The position numbers and the translations under genes were made by a program. This document shows positions 35,162 through 45,659 of a stretch of 64,000 nt of DNA, piece by piece. Position 1 is the stretch's first letter, and the number at the start of each line of letters is the position of its first letter. The stretch comes from Pseudaquidulcibacter sp041917055. Lineage in GTDB: Bacteria; Pseudomonadota; Alphaproteobacteria; Caulobacterales; Aquidulcibacteraceae. The stretch lies in NCBI GenBank assembly GCA_041917055.1, contig JAYRYJ010000002.1:1-64000 (forward strand), read 5' to 3'. A model generated the notes under the pieces. That model had not been told where the DNA came from. It worked only from the letters and a program-made list of their open reading frames with translations, and searched no databases.

Positions 35162-35675
35162 CTTCGATAATTATTATTGCGCCGTCGATAATTTTATCCT
35201 GATATGGGTTTGCAAATAAATTCGGCGCGAAGTTCTTTAGGCTATCGATTAAATTAATAGTTCGCGCCCGCGAATCCTCAAAATTCATGGATTGATTTTC
35301 AGCAATTGCCGATGTCGGATTAAGACAACCGACAGATGATAAATAAAGCGTCGGTTCGTGGGCGGGGTGGATAAGGATAAAATCGCGCGTTCCACGGTCT
35401 TCCAATTTAATGGCGGGCATATTGTTTGATTGTGATGGGTTAATCGTGTCATATCCGATGGTTTTATACATTGTGCCCAAATGGATTTGCGCGCGATAAA
35501 GCCCCGCCGAAACCCGAACTTTTTTCGTATATGACGAACTAGGGCCAATGGGTTCGCACATAAACCCAGTTTGTTCAGTTTTACCGCCGACAATCAGTTC
35601 ATATTTGCCATAAGTGCGGGGTTTTGGCCCCGCACTATGTGTCTCGATACGTTTAACCCTTAGAATCCAGCTCAT
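35148..35675 (-). CDS. DUF5675-like protein
   Basis: A 175-residue protein without a signal peptide. The stretch VSAGLYRAQIHLG...LEDRGTRDFILIHPAHEPTL followed by LSSVGCLNPT resembles DUF5675 proteins, which have an I-P-x-G-x-Y strand, an R-x-x-I-L-I-H motif and a conserved G-C. The family is often found with phage lysis or secretion loci, but its activity is unknown. The last of three same-strand genes (3-base gap from the preceding exported protein). Its stop codon lies inside the plus-strand terminator hairpin. Confidence 0.55.
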   Translation of the reverse strand: MSWILRVKRIETHSAGPKPRTYGKYELIVGGKTEQTGFMCEPIGPSSSYTKKVRVSAGLYRAQIHLGTMYKTIGYDTINPSQSNNMPAIKLEDRGTRDFILIHPAHEPTLYLSSVGCLNPTSAIAENQSMNFEDSRARTINLIDSLKNFAPNLFANPYQDKIIDGAIIIIEEKTA

Positions 35676-35678
35676 AGA

Positions 35679-36593
35679 TTAGAATTTGCCGCCATGGTCG
35701 CGATAGCATTTGTTCAAAGATTCCATAGCAGGTTTGAAGTCTTTGAAACGCGGGCTTCCTTTATAGGCGCCATTTTCCCACCACCAATCATAGCCACCGT
35801 ATTTAATCATTGAATTGAGAAAACCTGACTCAAACTCAATTGTAAATACGATGCCGGTGCCGGTTGAATAAGCGCCGCCGCCCAAAGCGTATTCTGTTGT
35901 CATTAATGCTGAACTTTGACTTGAGCCTTTTGGTATTGCTTGCGGAACACTTATCCAAGTTTCATTGTTGGCCTTGCGACCAAAAGTCCAAGTCTTATTA
36001 TTGTCGGTATAGGCCGCGCGGCAAAGCCACATGCCTTTTTCCGTCCAATGGGTAATTTTCCATTGACCGAATGGTTTTACAAAATCGTAATTCTGCACGG
36101 GCGTAATCGGCGGCGGTGGGGGCGGTGTGGTTACTTTGATTTCATTGTAACATTTCGTCAAACGATCCATTGCGGGGTTAATATCGGCAAACCAAAACTT
36201 CCCTTTAACGCCATTAACATTATATGAATAGCCGGAATAGGCACGGAATTTTCCCCATTCGGCGCCCGTGAAATCCCTCAAGAAAAGGCGTCCGCCCTTC
36301 GATTCTGCCTTGACCGCAGCAGCGGGAAACTTTCCTTCAAACTCCAATGTGCCTGTCATACCGGTTTGCGCCGGAATTTTAGTATTGGGAATACTTACAT
36401 ATTCAACACCGTTCATATCAATGCCGAAACCCCAATCACTGCCTTGCCAATTATAAATGGCACGACATAGGCCGTCGCCTTTCGTAAAGCTCCAATTATT
36501 ATAATTAGAGCCATAAGGCTCATTCTTGGCATAGGCCATGCTTGACACAAGGCCAAAGCTTAGAGCCAAGAAAAACTTAAATACAGTTTTCAT
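35679..36593 (-). CDS. Exported two-domain protein, paralogue B
   Basis: A 304-residue protein with a signal peptide ending MAYAK. Two homologous domains of about 135 residues are joined by a proline linker (TTPPPPPPITP, near 158-170). Each domain starts W-x-F/I then LCRAxY and W-x-F/I-G, and ends with GxKGxxxFxDxxPAMxxLxKCYxE. Its paralogue upstream shares the layout. I do not recognise a named family. Exported, possibly cell-surface or periplasmic; one Cys pair per domain (LCRA...KCY) could form a disulfide. Confidence 0.75.
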   Translation of the reverse strand: MKTVFKFFLALSFGLVSSMAYAKNEPYGSNYNNWSFTKGDGLCRAIYNWQGSDWGFGIDMNGVEYVSIPNTKIPAQTGMTGTLEFEGKFPAAAVKAESKGGRLFLRDFTGAEWGKFRAYSGYSYNVNGVKGKFWFADINPAMDRLTKCYNEIKVTTPPPPPPITPVQNYDFVKPFGQWKITHWTEKGMWLCRAAYTDNNKTWTFGRKANNETWISVPQAIPKGSSQSSALMTTEYALGGGAYSTGTGIVFTIEFESGFLNSMIKYGGYDWWWENGAYKGSPRFKDFKPAMESLNKCYRDHGGKF

Positions 36594-36608
36594 AACATGC
36601 CCCTGAAC

Positions 36609-37508
36609 TTAATTCTTGCCGCCATGTTCGCGATAGCATTTGTTTAAAGTATCCATAGCAGGTTTCATGTCTTTAAATCGCGGGTTGCCTTTAACTTTAT
36701 CGCTTTCCCATGACCAATCGTAACCACCATATTTAACCATAGAATTTATGAAATTGATGTCAAAATCCATTTTCATCCAGGTTCTTTCGCCATTAGATTC
36801 GGCGCTTCCGCCCAATGCATATTCTTGGGTCATAATAGCAGAGCCATCACTTTTGCCTTTTGGAATGGTGGTTGGAATCGAAATATAGGATATATCACCA
36901 ACTTTGCGCCCAATGATCCAATCCTTATTATTGAATTTATAGACGGCGCGGCAAAGCCATTTGCCGCTGTCAATATGATGGGTGAAGGTCCAAGCGCCAA
37001 TTGGTGCAGCGTAAGTAGTATTGGCAGGCGCAGGTGCAGGGGCAGGTGCTTTTATTTCATTATAGCATTTGGTCAAACGATCCATTGCCGGATTAATGTC
37101 GGCGAAAATGTGTTTGCCTTTGATGCCGTTCACATTATAGGAATAGCCACCGTAACCGCGGAATTTGGCCCATTCTGCCCCGGTAAAGTCCTTAAGCCAA
37201 AGGCGCGCACCGTCCGATTCTGCTTTTACTGCCGCCGGCGGGAATTTGCCTTCAAACTCAAGCATTCCTGTTAGGCCGTTTTTTTTGCCGACAGCGGTGT
37301 TTGGAAGGCTTGCATATTCAGCGCCTTTTGAATCGATGCCATAAACATAATCCTGGCCTTTCCAATTATAAACGGCGCGGCATAATCCATCACCTTTAGT
37401 AAAACTCCAATTATTGTAATTTGCGCCATATTGTTCCCATTTTGCGTAAGAAACGGATGCACTTGCGCAAATGCACGCAGCTGTAATTACAGCCAAAACT
37501 CTTCTCAT
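36609..37508 (-). CDS. Exported two-domain protein, paralogue A
   Basis: A 299-residue protein with a signal peptide ending VSYAK and a GGGAGAT-like ribosome site. Two ~135-residue domains are linked by an Ala/Pro repeat (APAPAPAPAN). It is clearly a tandem duplicate of paralogue B: NNWSFTKGDGLCRAVYNW and HIFADINPAMDRLTKCYNEI recur with few changes. First gene of a three-gene operon. Function unknown; no known toxin, enzyme or adhesin motif is visible. Confidence 0.75.
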   Translation of the reverse strand: MRRVLAVITAACICASASVSYAKWEQYGANYNNWSFTKGDGLCRAVYNWKGQDYVYGIDSKGAEYASLPNTAVGKKNGLTGMLEFEGKFPPAAVKAESDGARLWLKDFTGAEWAKFRGYGGYSYNVNGIKGKHIFADINPAMDRLTKCYNEIKAPAPAPAPANTTYAAPIGAWTFTHHIDSGKWLCRAVYKFNNKDWIIGRKVGDISYISIPTTIPKGKSDGSAIMTQEYALGGSAESNGERTWMKMDFDINFINSMVKYGGYDWSWESDKVKGNPRFKDMKPAMDTLNKCYREHGGKN

Positions 37509-37628
37509 TTTAATCTCCCGAATACGTTAATACCGCCCTGAATCATTTGTATATTATCAACTAAATCTAGTTTCTCTTGGTTTGCAAGCGATTTATTGGC
37601 AGTTGTGGCGCTAAAAGTTAGTTTTGCT

Positions 37629-37663
37629 AAAAAAATGCCACGCAATGGATTGCATGGCATTTT
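37629..37663 (-). terminator. Terminator of the giant autotransporter gene
   Basis: AAAATGCCA (37632-37640) pairs with TGGCATTTT (37655-37663) and inside it GCAAT (37642-37646) with ATTGC (37649-37653), with one mismatch pair between. On the minus strand it is followed by a run of seven T, and it lies 20 bases beyond the autotransporter stop. Confidence 0.85.
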
Positions 37664-37682
37664 AGAAGTTTGCCTTTTGAAA

Positions 37683-40600
37683 TTAGAATTTCATGCGTGC
37701 CCCAAATTGGATTGCACTGCCTTTTATTTGTGATCCTTGATCCAAATCGGCCTGAGAGAAAATTTCAAGTCCGTTGGATTTAAGTTTCATATTTAGACCG
37801 ACACTGAGCTTGGTGAAAGAACCGACGCGGTCTGATGTGATTTTAACATCATTAGCGACCCCAGTCGGATCAAACACCGAATTTGCATCAGAACCACTTT
37901 CATTCACGAAAGCCAATGAACCAAATGGTGTGAATACTGCATTGGTTTTATCAATATTGGTGGAATATTTCACGCCGATTGAGGCCAATTGCGATTTGAT
38001 GTCATCAAATTTAATGCTGCCGACGCCGCCGTTTAAAGTGATTGGGTCAAAGCCAAGGTTTGCAATTGAATATGACCCGAAACCTTCAATAATATGTTTG
38101 CCATAGGCTTTTTCATAAGACGCGCTGGCTTTTATTAAAGTGCCGCTTGCCTCTGTTTCATCGGTTGTAATCGAATTATCAGCGTCAGCTTTCGGTTTTA
38201 ATGAATATGCCTGGGCACTTAGATTAAAGCCTTTAATACAGGTCGCACCATAGACGCCAAAATATGGCATTGTAATATCAGTTCTTAGGCCGGAGGCGGA
38301 ATTCATGGTTTCCGCTTTGTTTTGACCGGCAACAATGCCAAGATCAAATTTATTGGTCTCAGATTGATTGAAGTGCCAATTATGACCGATTTGGATATTT
38401 GTCGAATCCATTTCAGTTGTCGAATTGGTTTTAGACGAATACGCGCTTGTATTTGAAGACGCATTTTCAAACTCATTAGAGCCTGAGCCAAAGCGTGCCC
38501 AAAGCATTCCGCTGATCTTTTTATCAGGAATATGACCTTTCGAAATGCCTGCAATATCAGGGGTGATATTGTTGCCAAGCGTGGTCGCAAAACCACCTAA
38601 ATCGGAATTCAAGCTTGCAGCTTTGGCATTATTGAGGCTTGAAACCAGACCCCAATTTGACGTTCCTGAAATATTGGTGATTTTGTAATCAATTAATCCG
38701 TTTGACGCCAATGCCGCATTGGTTTGCGCATCGTTCGCAGCGGTAAATGTGCCGCTACCAGATGATGCATTTATCAAAACAATAGGACTTTCGAAATATA
38801 GTTTCGAAGTTCCAAGATTTTGTAATGAAATGCTTGAAGTTCCGGAATGGCTCGCGGCATTAATTCTGTCTGCGCTTAGGGTAGTAGTATTAACGTCAAA
38901 GCTTAACACCGAACCCGAAACGCCGGAATATGCGCCTGTCAGATTGATTGTATCGCCAATGCGCGCATTCATCATGTGAACCGCACCACTGTTTGTCAAA
39001 GAAGTGGCTGAAAGCGTGCCGTTTGCGGTGCTCGTGCCGACGCCTATTTGACCACCAGCAGCATTGGTAATTGCACCCAATCCTGTAAAGCTATTGCCGC
39101 CCACGGACAGAATGCCACTTGCCGCATTGTTGAACGTCCCGCCATTATTGCTTAGACCGCCAACCAAGGCAAAAGTGCCGGAATTTGCGATATTGCCATT
39201 GAATTGGCCCGATGCGACAATTGTTCCACCCGCCGCATTATTCGCGCCGCCATTGACAATTCCTGTGCTTTCAAACCGACCATTATTGGCAATCGGCGAG
39301 GCCGAAGTCAAAGTTCCAAGATTTACAATCACCGAACCCGCGGCATTTGACAATGAATTTACCGACAATAATCTGCCTGCTGAGATGCCAATGCCGATAG
39401 AACGGCTTGAACTATTGGCTAAATCGGTAATTCCTGTCAAATCGCCGCCAGAAACCAAAAGATACGCGGTATCAGCGTTTGTAAGCGTGCTATTTGCCGC
39501 AAGATTACCGGTCACGGTCAATTCGCCAGCACCATGATTTACAGTCGCGCCATTAATTGCACCCGATGCAAAAACACCCGCTGTATTATCAAGGCCGCCA
39601 TTAATAGTGCCGCTAGTGTTCAAAACCCCGCCAGTCACAGTTGCGCCACCATTGATTGTGCCGCTATTTGCAAGCGTTCCAGCGGCATTATTAGCACCGC
39701 CATTAATCGTTCCCGCATTGGTGAAATTAAGATTATTGGTTACAAGACCCGAAATCACGCCGGTTCCATCATTATAGAAACTGCCGGAATTGGTGATCGC
39801 GCCAGTCCAAGTGCCGTAGTTTTCCATAATGCCATTCGCATTATTAGTTGCATTGCCGACCCAAGTAGCACCTGACATATTCACCAAATCGGCATCATTG
39901 GTCGCATCACCATTCCATGTGCCGCTATTTTGGACAATTGATGAATTTGTATTGGCGACAAGATTGCCATTCCAAACTCCCAAATTGAGCAGGCTTGCAC
40001 CCGCATCGTTTGAATTTACGTCACCGTTCCAAACACCTGTCAGTTCGTTGCGCAACAAAGCGCTTGAACCGGTATTATTGACATCGGCGGTATAGGTCCC
40101 TGAATTTGAAACTGTCCCTGAATTGCTTAAATCGTCGATAATAGTGCCGCCTTCATCGACAAATATTTTGCCATCGGCGGCATTCTTGAGGCTTCCCGCG
40201 GTCAATTTACCACCATTGCCAACGTGAATTGTTGCGCCTGCGCGGTTATCAACTTCACCTGAAGTGGTAAGATTGCCCAAAATAACAACACTATCGGCAA
40301 GTGTTGATTTATTTACCAATCCAGTAAGATTTATGAAATTTGCACCGCTCGCGACTGCCAATTTCGCGGTTTCGTCATTGGTGAAAGTACCGTTTGAAGA
40401 TAGATCGCCGGCAACGAAGAAATTCCCCGTACCCAAGTTTGAAATTGCGCCATTAATAGTGCCAGATGCGCCAAAATCGCCACGGTTTGTTATCAAGCCA
40501 TTCAATGTGCCTGCAAAGAAGAATGTGCCGCCGACATTATTTGTAACATCGCCATTCAGTGTTCCGGCGATTTCTGCCAAACCTGTATTGTCAAAATCAC

Positions 40601-43600
40601 CGTTAATTGTGCCCTCATTGGTGAAAGTGCCATTTGTCAGATTGTTTACGACGCCGTCCCAAATGCCATTATTGACTACCCAACCGCTATTATCGATATT
40701 GGAGGTGAAAGTTCCATCAAGTCCGTTCAAAATGGTTCCGCTATTAGTAAGGGCGGCAATATTCATTTCGGTTCCATTGAATATTTCACCCGAATTGTTG
40801 AGGAAAAAGCCGTTCCATTCACCCATATTATTGAGAAGTCCGGCATTCACTGAACCATCGATAGAAACGTCAGTGAAGGTGCCAGTATTGTCAATTAGCC
40901 CGCTAGCGGCATTGTCGAATTTGGCCAAAATATCACCAGTATTCATCACAAGGCCGGAATTCGTCAAAAGGTCTAAAACCATGCTGCCTGAATTGTCGAT
41001 TGTCGCATCGATAGTATTAGTTATTTCTCCGACAATCGCACCGCCTGAATCATTTGTAAGCGTTCCAGTAAGATCATTGAGAATATTAGCATTTATTATT
41101 CCTAAATTCAGGAAGTCACCAAAATTACTTGAAGTGGCAGTATCCGAATCGATTAGTCCGGAATTCGTGAAAGTGCCGGAATTATTGAAAGTGCCATTTA
41201 TTATTCCGGTCGTGTCATTGGTGGCAATTCCGGAATTAGAAATATTTCCGTTTATTGTTCCGGTATTTGCCAAAATTCCGGCGCTCAGATTTGAAACGTT
41301 ACCGTTCCAAATGCCACCATTTTGTAAAATGGCATTATTTAGGGCGAAACCGTTCCATGTTCCCGCATTTGATATCAAACCGTCACTTGTATTTGATAAT
41401 AGATTGCCACTCCAAGCGCCATTATTAATAATCGAAGCGGCGCTTCCGCTATTATTAACATTGGCATTATAGGTGCCATTGTTTAATACCGAGCCGAAAT
41501 TGTTCAAATCATCATTAACTTGTCCGCCTTGGTCGATTTTTATCATGCCGCCAGAACGATTCGTGACCGAACCCGCGACCATTCGACCGCCACCAAAGAC
41601 ATGAAGCGTTGCGCCATTTTGGTTAATTACGCCGCCATTAACATTCAAAGTGCCAAGGACCTGAATACCTTCGCTATTGGTTGCGCCATTGGTGATGGAC
41701 ATAACATTTGACCAAGTGTGGCCTACACGAATTTGCAGACTCGAATTGCCTGATGTCTCTATGCTGCCACCGCCCAAAACATCACCCATTGTGACAATCA
41801 AACCATCTGCCGCATTATGAATTGTATTGGTAACCGTTCCGCTTAGCCGTGCCGTGCCTTCATTGTAAAGGATGCCGCCGGAAATGATTCCGGTATTGTT
41901 TAGGGTCGAAGCACCGAGATTATAAATGCTGCCGTTCCAAGTGCCGTAGTTGCGCGCTATTGCGTTATCAATATTATTTAATAGCCCGTTCCAAACCGCC
42001 CCTTCATAATTAGTTACGGTTGCCCAGCTGTTAACTTCACCATTCCATGTGCCCCGGTTTTGCAATAGGCCGCCCGGATTAACCGAAACATCGGCGGTCA
42101 TATTGGCACCAACATTATTAATAACTATGCCATCTGTACCCGATGCACCACCGACCCAAGTGCCGCTATTGATTAATTTGCCGCCACTTTGAACCGCGAA
42201 ATTTCCGTTCCAATTGGCGCGGTTAGTGGTGATGGCAAGGTTGCCGACGGTTGCGTTGCCGTTCCAAGTGGCAAAGTTATTCAAAGTTCCATAATTGAAA
42301 GACGCACCGTTCCAAGTGCCGTGGTTTGAAAGATTGCCAACGGCATAATTGGTAAGATTACCTGTCCAAGTTCCGTTATTTCTAAGGGTGGATCTATTAT
42401 TTACACTAGCGGTCCACGTTCCGTCATTTAAAACGTCACCGCCTTCCCAATTTATGATAGATGCGTTGGAAAACCCACCAGTGTCGTTAGTCACTAAACC
42501 GAAATTGCGTAAGTTGCCGCTGAAAGCCCCGGCATTATAGAATTCGCCTAAGCTATCGACTAATAAATCTGCGGTCATAACAGCGCCAGATTCATTATTG
42601 ACCAAGCCCGAAGTATAAGACGAACCTGTTGAATACCAAGTTCCGAAATTATTCAAAGTCGAAAGCGCCTCGATACTAAATGTGCCGGTCCAATTGCCAT
42701 TATTATTTATTTCACCGACAACCGAAAACGCATTACCAATCCAATCGCCATCATTATTGACAATGCCGCCCTGATCTAGATTTATTACTCCATTCCAAGT
42801 TCCGACATTATTAATCTCGCCAAAATTGCTTACATCACCTGTCCAAGTGCCTAGATTGTCGATTATACCAGTTAGGCTATTGTTTATTTCTAATGTTACA
42901 TTTCCAATCGCATTATTGGTAAAAATAAAGTCATTTGACGAAACGCCTTTTGAGCCATCACTAAAAATAATGCCATTATTTGTAATTTGACCCAAAAGTT
43001 CGTTATGAATAGCACCATTGATTGTGCCATAATTTGTAATATCGCCAAAGGCAATATTAGTCACATCGCCATTCCAGCTGCCGTTATTATTTACAATTCC
43101 GCTTGAAAATAGATCTGCAAATACAGTGCCATCATTGGTTATCGAACCTAAAAGTGCGTTATTTACGTTCTTGGCGTTTAAATACCCGCCACTATAAACT
43201 TTAAGCTCGCCTGCATCGTTATTGACGTCACCTGAGGCATTGAGTGCGCCATAAATCCCCGCTTCGACACTGGAATTATTTGTAAAATTCACGAGGGAGA
43301 AAGTATGAAGGCCGCCGACTCTAAAGTCTGCATCATCATTATTGAACAAATCACCATCAAGCAATGCATCGGATGAAACAAGGAAATAGCCGGTGCCTTG
43401 GTTGGTGAAATCGCCATTTATCGTGCCACCGCCTAAATCAAAAATCCCGTCATTGAAGGCATCGCCATTAATTGTCCCGGTATTAGATACAACACCATTC
43501 AGCTTATTTGTAATATCACCGGTCCATGTTCCGCTATTATAAAGTTTTGCGGAATTGAAGGCATCACCCGTCCAAGTGCCTTTGTTATCGACGGTTGCAT

Positions 43601-45659
43601 CTGAGATGTTGGTTAATAAATCGCCATTCCAAGTGCCATTATTGGTTAAATATGCCGCTGCACCCGAATTATTTACGTCGGCAGTATAAGTGCCGCTATT
43701 ATTGACAATACCGCTATTATTTAAATCGTCATCAACCACACCGCCAGTGTCAACATTGATGGTTGCGCCTGCGGCATTATCAATTCCACCCGCAGTAAGA
43801 TTTCCAAATGCGGTGACATTCAAAGTGCCGCCTGAAACGTTTGAAATCAAACCTGTAACCTGCAAATTACCATTAATATCAAGGGTAACCGCATTATTGT
43901 CCAAATCCCCATCTATTATGCCTGTCAAATAAGCGGTTGCATTATTATAGAAATGGCCACGAATGGTTCCGGTATTGGTGAATGTGCCAGTGCCTAAAAA
44001 ATTGAAAGTATTGTTTACGTCGCCGACAAGTGTCCCATTATTGGTAAAGTTGCCAAAATTGTCTAAGCGACCGCCCGACCAAAATCCATTGTCCAAATTC
44101 CAAATGCCGTCATTAACTGCAACCCCGCCGACATCATTATAGAAAGTCGTATTCATAATTCCTGTTGCGGAATTTGTTAAAGTTCCATTATTGGTGGAAA
44201 GATAGAAATTATCATTATTGAAAGTGCCATTGTTTGTGAAATTCGATCCACCATTATTTCCAAATCGACCGTTCCAAGTTCCATCATTGGTAACATCACC
44301 ACCAGCATATGAATGGAAAGCCCCGTTCCAGGTGCCAGTATTTGACAGTGAGCCGTGATTTACAATCGAATATCCGTTCCATGTGCCATTATTGATAATG
44401 CTTGATCCAGCATTGTTTAGGTCACTACCACTATTCCATGTGCCGTCATTGGTGATTAAGGCGCCGCCCGAGTTTTCGACAATTGTGCCATTCCAGACGC
44501 CACCCAATTCATTTTTTGTCTCGTCCCCGGTATTGACAAGCGAACCAGTGACAGTGCCGCTATTAGTAAAATTACCGCTGCCTAAAACAAAGTGTGAATT
44601 ATAGACAGTGCCAGTAAATGAGCCTTTATTGTCAAAATTGCCGAAATTTGTTGCGATGCCGTTCCAGGTGCCCTCATTAACAATATTGCCAATATAGCTA
44701 TTCTCTATATCAGAATTTATGGTAGCGCCCGAATTATTGGTAATGCCGCCGCCATTGTATGAGATGCTTACCGACCCATCATTGTCGATTGTGCCACTAT
44801 TGGTAAATGAACCGCCCGGGTCATTAGTGAAATATCCGGTGATTGAGCCAAAGTTGTTGAGGGAGGTAAAAGTGCGATTTGCGACATAGCCATTGATCGA
44901 ACCATAATTATCCAAAAGACCAAAAATATTATTTGAAACATCGCCATTCCAAACTGAATTATTTGTTACAATTGAATTGTTTGATAGATTGCCATTCCAA
45001 GTTCCGTCATTGGTTATTACCGCACCACCGGAATTATCAAGAACATCGCCATTCCAAACACCGCTTGCTTCATTGGTTAGGTCCGCGCCGCCGCCTTGGT
45101 TATGCAATACGGCATTATAAGTTCCGGCATTTGAAAAAACTGCATTATTGAATAGGTCATCATCAATTGTCGCACCTTCAAATACGCTCATTGAACCATT
45201 GTTTTCAATGCGACTTGCAAAGACAATTGCGCTTGAGTGAAATGTAAGATTTACATTATTTTCGATTGTTCCAAATCTATCAGTAACGGAGCCAACATTA
45301 CCCCAAATTCCCAGCGCGCCACCGCCGACACTATCAATAAAGGAAATTTTACCACCGGTTCCGGAAGAATAATTTTTCCAACCCGCAGTATCGATAATAT
45401 TACCATCAAGCTCAAAAATATTAGTAAGTGAATCATCTGCGCTGAAATCGTAACTGACCGAAACCAAAGTGGAGTTCAGCTTCAAAGTCCCACCGGTAAA
45501 TTCCGGTGAAACACTGATTGGTATTTTCGAAAATAAATAGAATGGCTGACTAGAATCAATCGGAGTCGCTGGCGAAAGTGCAAGGGCAGTAATTGGTGTA
45601 AAAAGTGTAACTGTGGTGATGGCCACGATCGATGCGCCGTGTCTTAAACTTCTTTTCAT
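37683..45659 (-). CDS. Giant repeat-rich autotransporter adhesin
   Basis: A 2658-residue protein: signal peptide (to about residue 28), a cap domain (SPEFTGGTLKLNS to IDSVGGGALGIWG), a very long passenger of short beta-helix units such as NNGTWNGD, NSGTWTGD and NNGTINGD, and a C-terminal 12-strand autotransporter barrel (from about 2350, KISGMLWARFGSGSNEFE) ending in Phe (FGARMKF). Above the short units four longer blocks begin with a DDL-x-N-x-G...NxGTYxAxVxN motif near residues 168, 643, 1381 and 1840. It should be exported by type V secretion and displayed on the surface. TGAGA boxes upstream (45798) point to AraC-type control. Ribosome site GGGGGT. Confidence 0.9.
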   Translation of the reverse strand: MKRSLRHGASIVAITTVTLFTPITALALSPATPIDSSQPFYLFSKIPISVSPEFTGGTLKLNSTLVSVSYDFSADDSLTNIFELDGNIIDTAGWKNYSSGTGGKISFIDSVGGGALGIWGNVGSVTDRFGTIENNVNLTFHSSAIVFASRIENNGSMSVFEGATIDDDLFNNAVFSNAGTYNAVLHNQGGGADLTNEASGVWNGDVLDNSGGAVITNDGTWNGNLSNNSIVTNNSVWNGDVSNNIFGLLDNYGSINGYVANRTFTSLNNFGSITGYFTNDPGGSFTNSGTIDNDGSVSISYNGGGITNNSGATINSDIENSYIGNIVNEGTWNGIATNFGNFDNKGSFTGTVYNSHFVLGSGNFTNSGTVTGSLVNTGDETKNELGGVWNGTIVENSGGALITNDGTWNSGSDLNNAGSSIINNGTWNGYSIVNHGSLSNTGTWNGAFHSYAGGDVTNDGTWNGRFGNNGGSNFTNNGTFNNDNFYLSTNNGTLTNSATGIMNTTFYNDVGGVAVNDGIWNLDNGFWSGGRLDNFGNFTNNGTLVGDVNNTFNFLGTGTFTNTGTIRGHFYNNATAYLTGIIDGDLDNNAVTLDINGNLQVTGLISNVSGGTLNVTAFGNLTAGGIDNAAGATINVDTGGVVDDDLNNSGIVNNSGTYTADVNNSGAAAYLTNNGTWNGDLLTNISDATVDNKGTWTGDAFNSAKLYNSGTWTGDITNKLNGVVSNTGTINGDAFNDGIFDLGGGTINGDFTNQGTGYFLVSSDALLDGDLFNNDDADFRVGGLHTFSLVNFTNNSSVEAGIYGALNASGDVNNDAGELKVYSGGYLNAKNVNNALLGSITNDGTVFADLFSSGIVNNNGSWNGDVTNIAFGDITNYGTINGAIHNELLGQITNNGIIFSDGSKGVSSNDFIFTNNAIGNVTLEINNSLTGIIDNLGTWTGDVSNFGEINNVGTWNGVINLDQGGIVNNDGDWIGNAFSVVGEINNNGNWTGTFSIEALSTLNNFGTWYSTGSSYTSGLVNNESGAVMTADLLVDSLGEFYNAGAFSGNLRNFGLVTNDTGGFSNASIINWEGGDVLNDGTWTASVNNRSTLRNNGTWTGNLTNYAVGNLSNHGTWNGASFNYGTLNNFATWNGNATVGNLAITTNRANWNGNFAVQSGGKLINSGTWVGGASGTDGIVINNVGANMTADVSVNPGGLLQNRGTWNGEVNSWATVTNYEGAVWNGLLNNIDNAIARNYGTWNGSIYNLGASTLNNTGIISGGILYNEGTARLSGTVTNTIHNAADGLIVTMGDVLGGGSIETSGNSSLQIRVGHTWSNVMSITNGATNSEGIQVLGTLNVNGGVINQNGATLHVFGGGRMVAGSVTNRSGGMIKIDQGGQVNDDLNNFGSVLNNGTYNANVNNSGSAASIINNGAWSGNLLSNTSDGLISNAGTWNGFALNNAILQNGGIWNGNVSNLSAGILANTGTINGNISNSGIATNDTTGIINGTFNNSGTFTNSGLIDSDTATSSNFGDFLNLGIINANILNDLTGTLTNDSGGAIVGEITNTIDATIDNSGSMVLDLLTNSGLVMNTGDILAKFDNAASGLIDNTGTFTDVSIDGSVNAGLLNNMGEWNGFFLNNSGEIFNGTEMNIAALTNSGTILNGLDGTFTSNIDNSGWVVNNGIWDGVVNNLTNGTFTNEGTINGDFDNTGLAEIAGTLNGDVTNNVGGTFFFAGTLNGLITNRGDFGASGTINGAISNLGTGNFFVAGDLSSNGTFTNDETAKLAVASGANFINLTGLVNKSTLADSVVILGNLTTSGEVDNRAGATIHVGNGGKLTAGSLKNAADGKIFVDEGGTIIDDLSNSGTVSNSGTYTADVNNTGSSALLRNELTGVWNGDVNSNDAGASLLNLGVWNGNLVANTNSSIVQNSGTWNGDATNDADLVNMSGATWVGNATNNANGIMENYGTWTGAITNSGSFYNDGTGVISGLVTNNLNFTNAGTINGGANNAAGTLANSGTINGGATVTGGVLNTSGTINGGLDNTAGVFASGAINGATVNHGAGELTVTGNLAANSTLTNADTAYLLVSGGDLTGITDLANSSSRSIGIGISAGRLLSVNSLSNAAGSVIVNLGTLTSASPIANNGRFESTGIVNGGANNAAGGTIVASGQFNGNIANSGTFALVGGLSNNGGTFNNAASGILSVGGNSFTGLGAITNAAGGQIGVGTSTANGTLSATSLTNSGAVHMMNARIGDTINLTGAYSGVSGSVLSFDVNTTTLSADRINAASHSGTSSISLQNLGTSKLYFESPIVLINASSGSGTFTAANDAQTNAALASNGLIDYKITNISGTSNWGLVSSLNNAKAASLNSDLGGFATTLGNNITPDIAGISKGHIPDKKISGMLWARFGSGSNEFENASSNTSAYSSKTNSTTEMDSTNIQIGHNWHFNQSETNKFDLGIVAGQNKAETMNSASGLRTDITMPYFGVYGATCIKGFNLSAQAYSLKPKADADNSITTDETEASGTLIKASASYEKAYGKHIIEGFGSYSIANLGFDPITLNGGVGSIKFDDIKSQLASIGVKYSTNIDKTNAVFTPFGSLAFVNESGSDANSVFDPTGVANDVKITSDRVGSFTKLSVGLNMKLKSNGLEIFSQADLDQGSQIKGSAIQFGARMKF

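Noticed and set aside
35679..37508. Assignment of the exported paralogues to the DM9/DUF3421 family
   Set aside because: The characteristic DM9 glycine-valine pattern is absent; only the tandem domain layout is similar.
40264..41472. A 402-codon open frame on the plus strand inside the giant autotransporter gene, and several shorter ones nearby
   Set aside because: The sequence is the reverse complement of the repeated Asn/Gly/Thr codons of the adhesin; the translation is low-complexity, has no ribosome site and resembles nothing. It is a shadow of the repeat pattern.
37683..45659. Regular short nucleotide repeats that could suggest a CRISPR array
   Set aside because: The repeats are coding, of variable length and sequence, without unique spacers of constant size, and lie in one long reading frame with a signal peptide and barrel. 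No cas gene is present.
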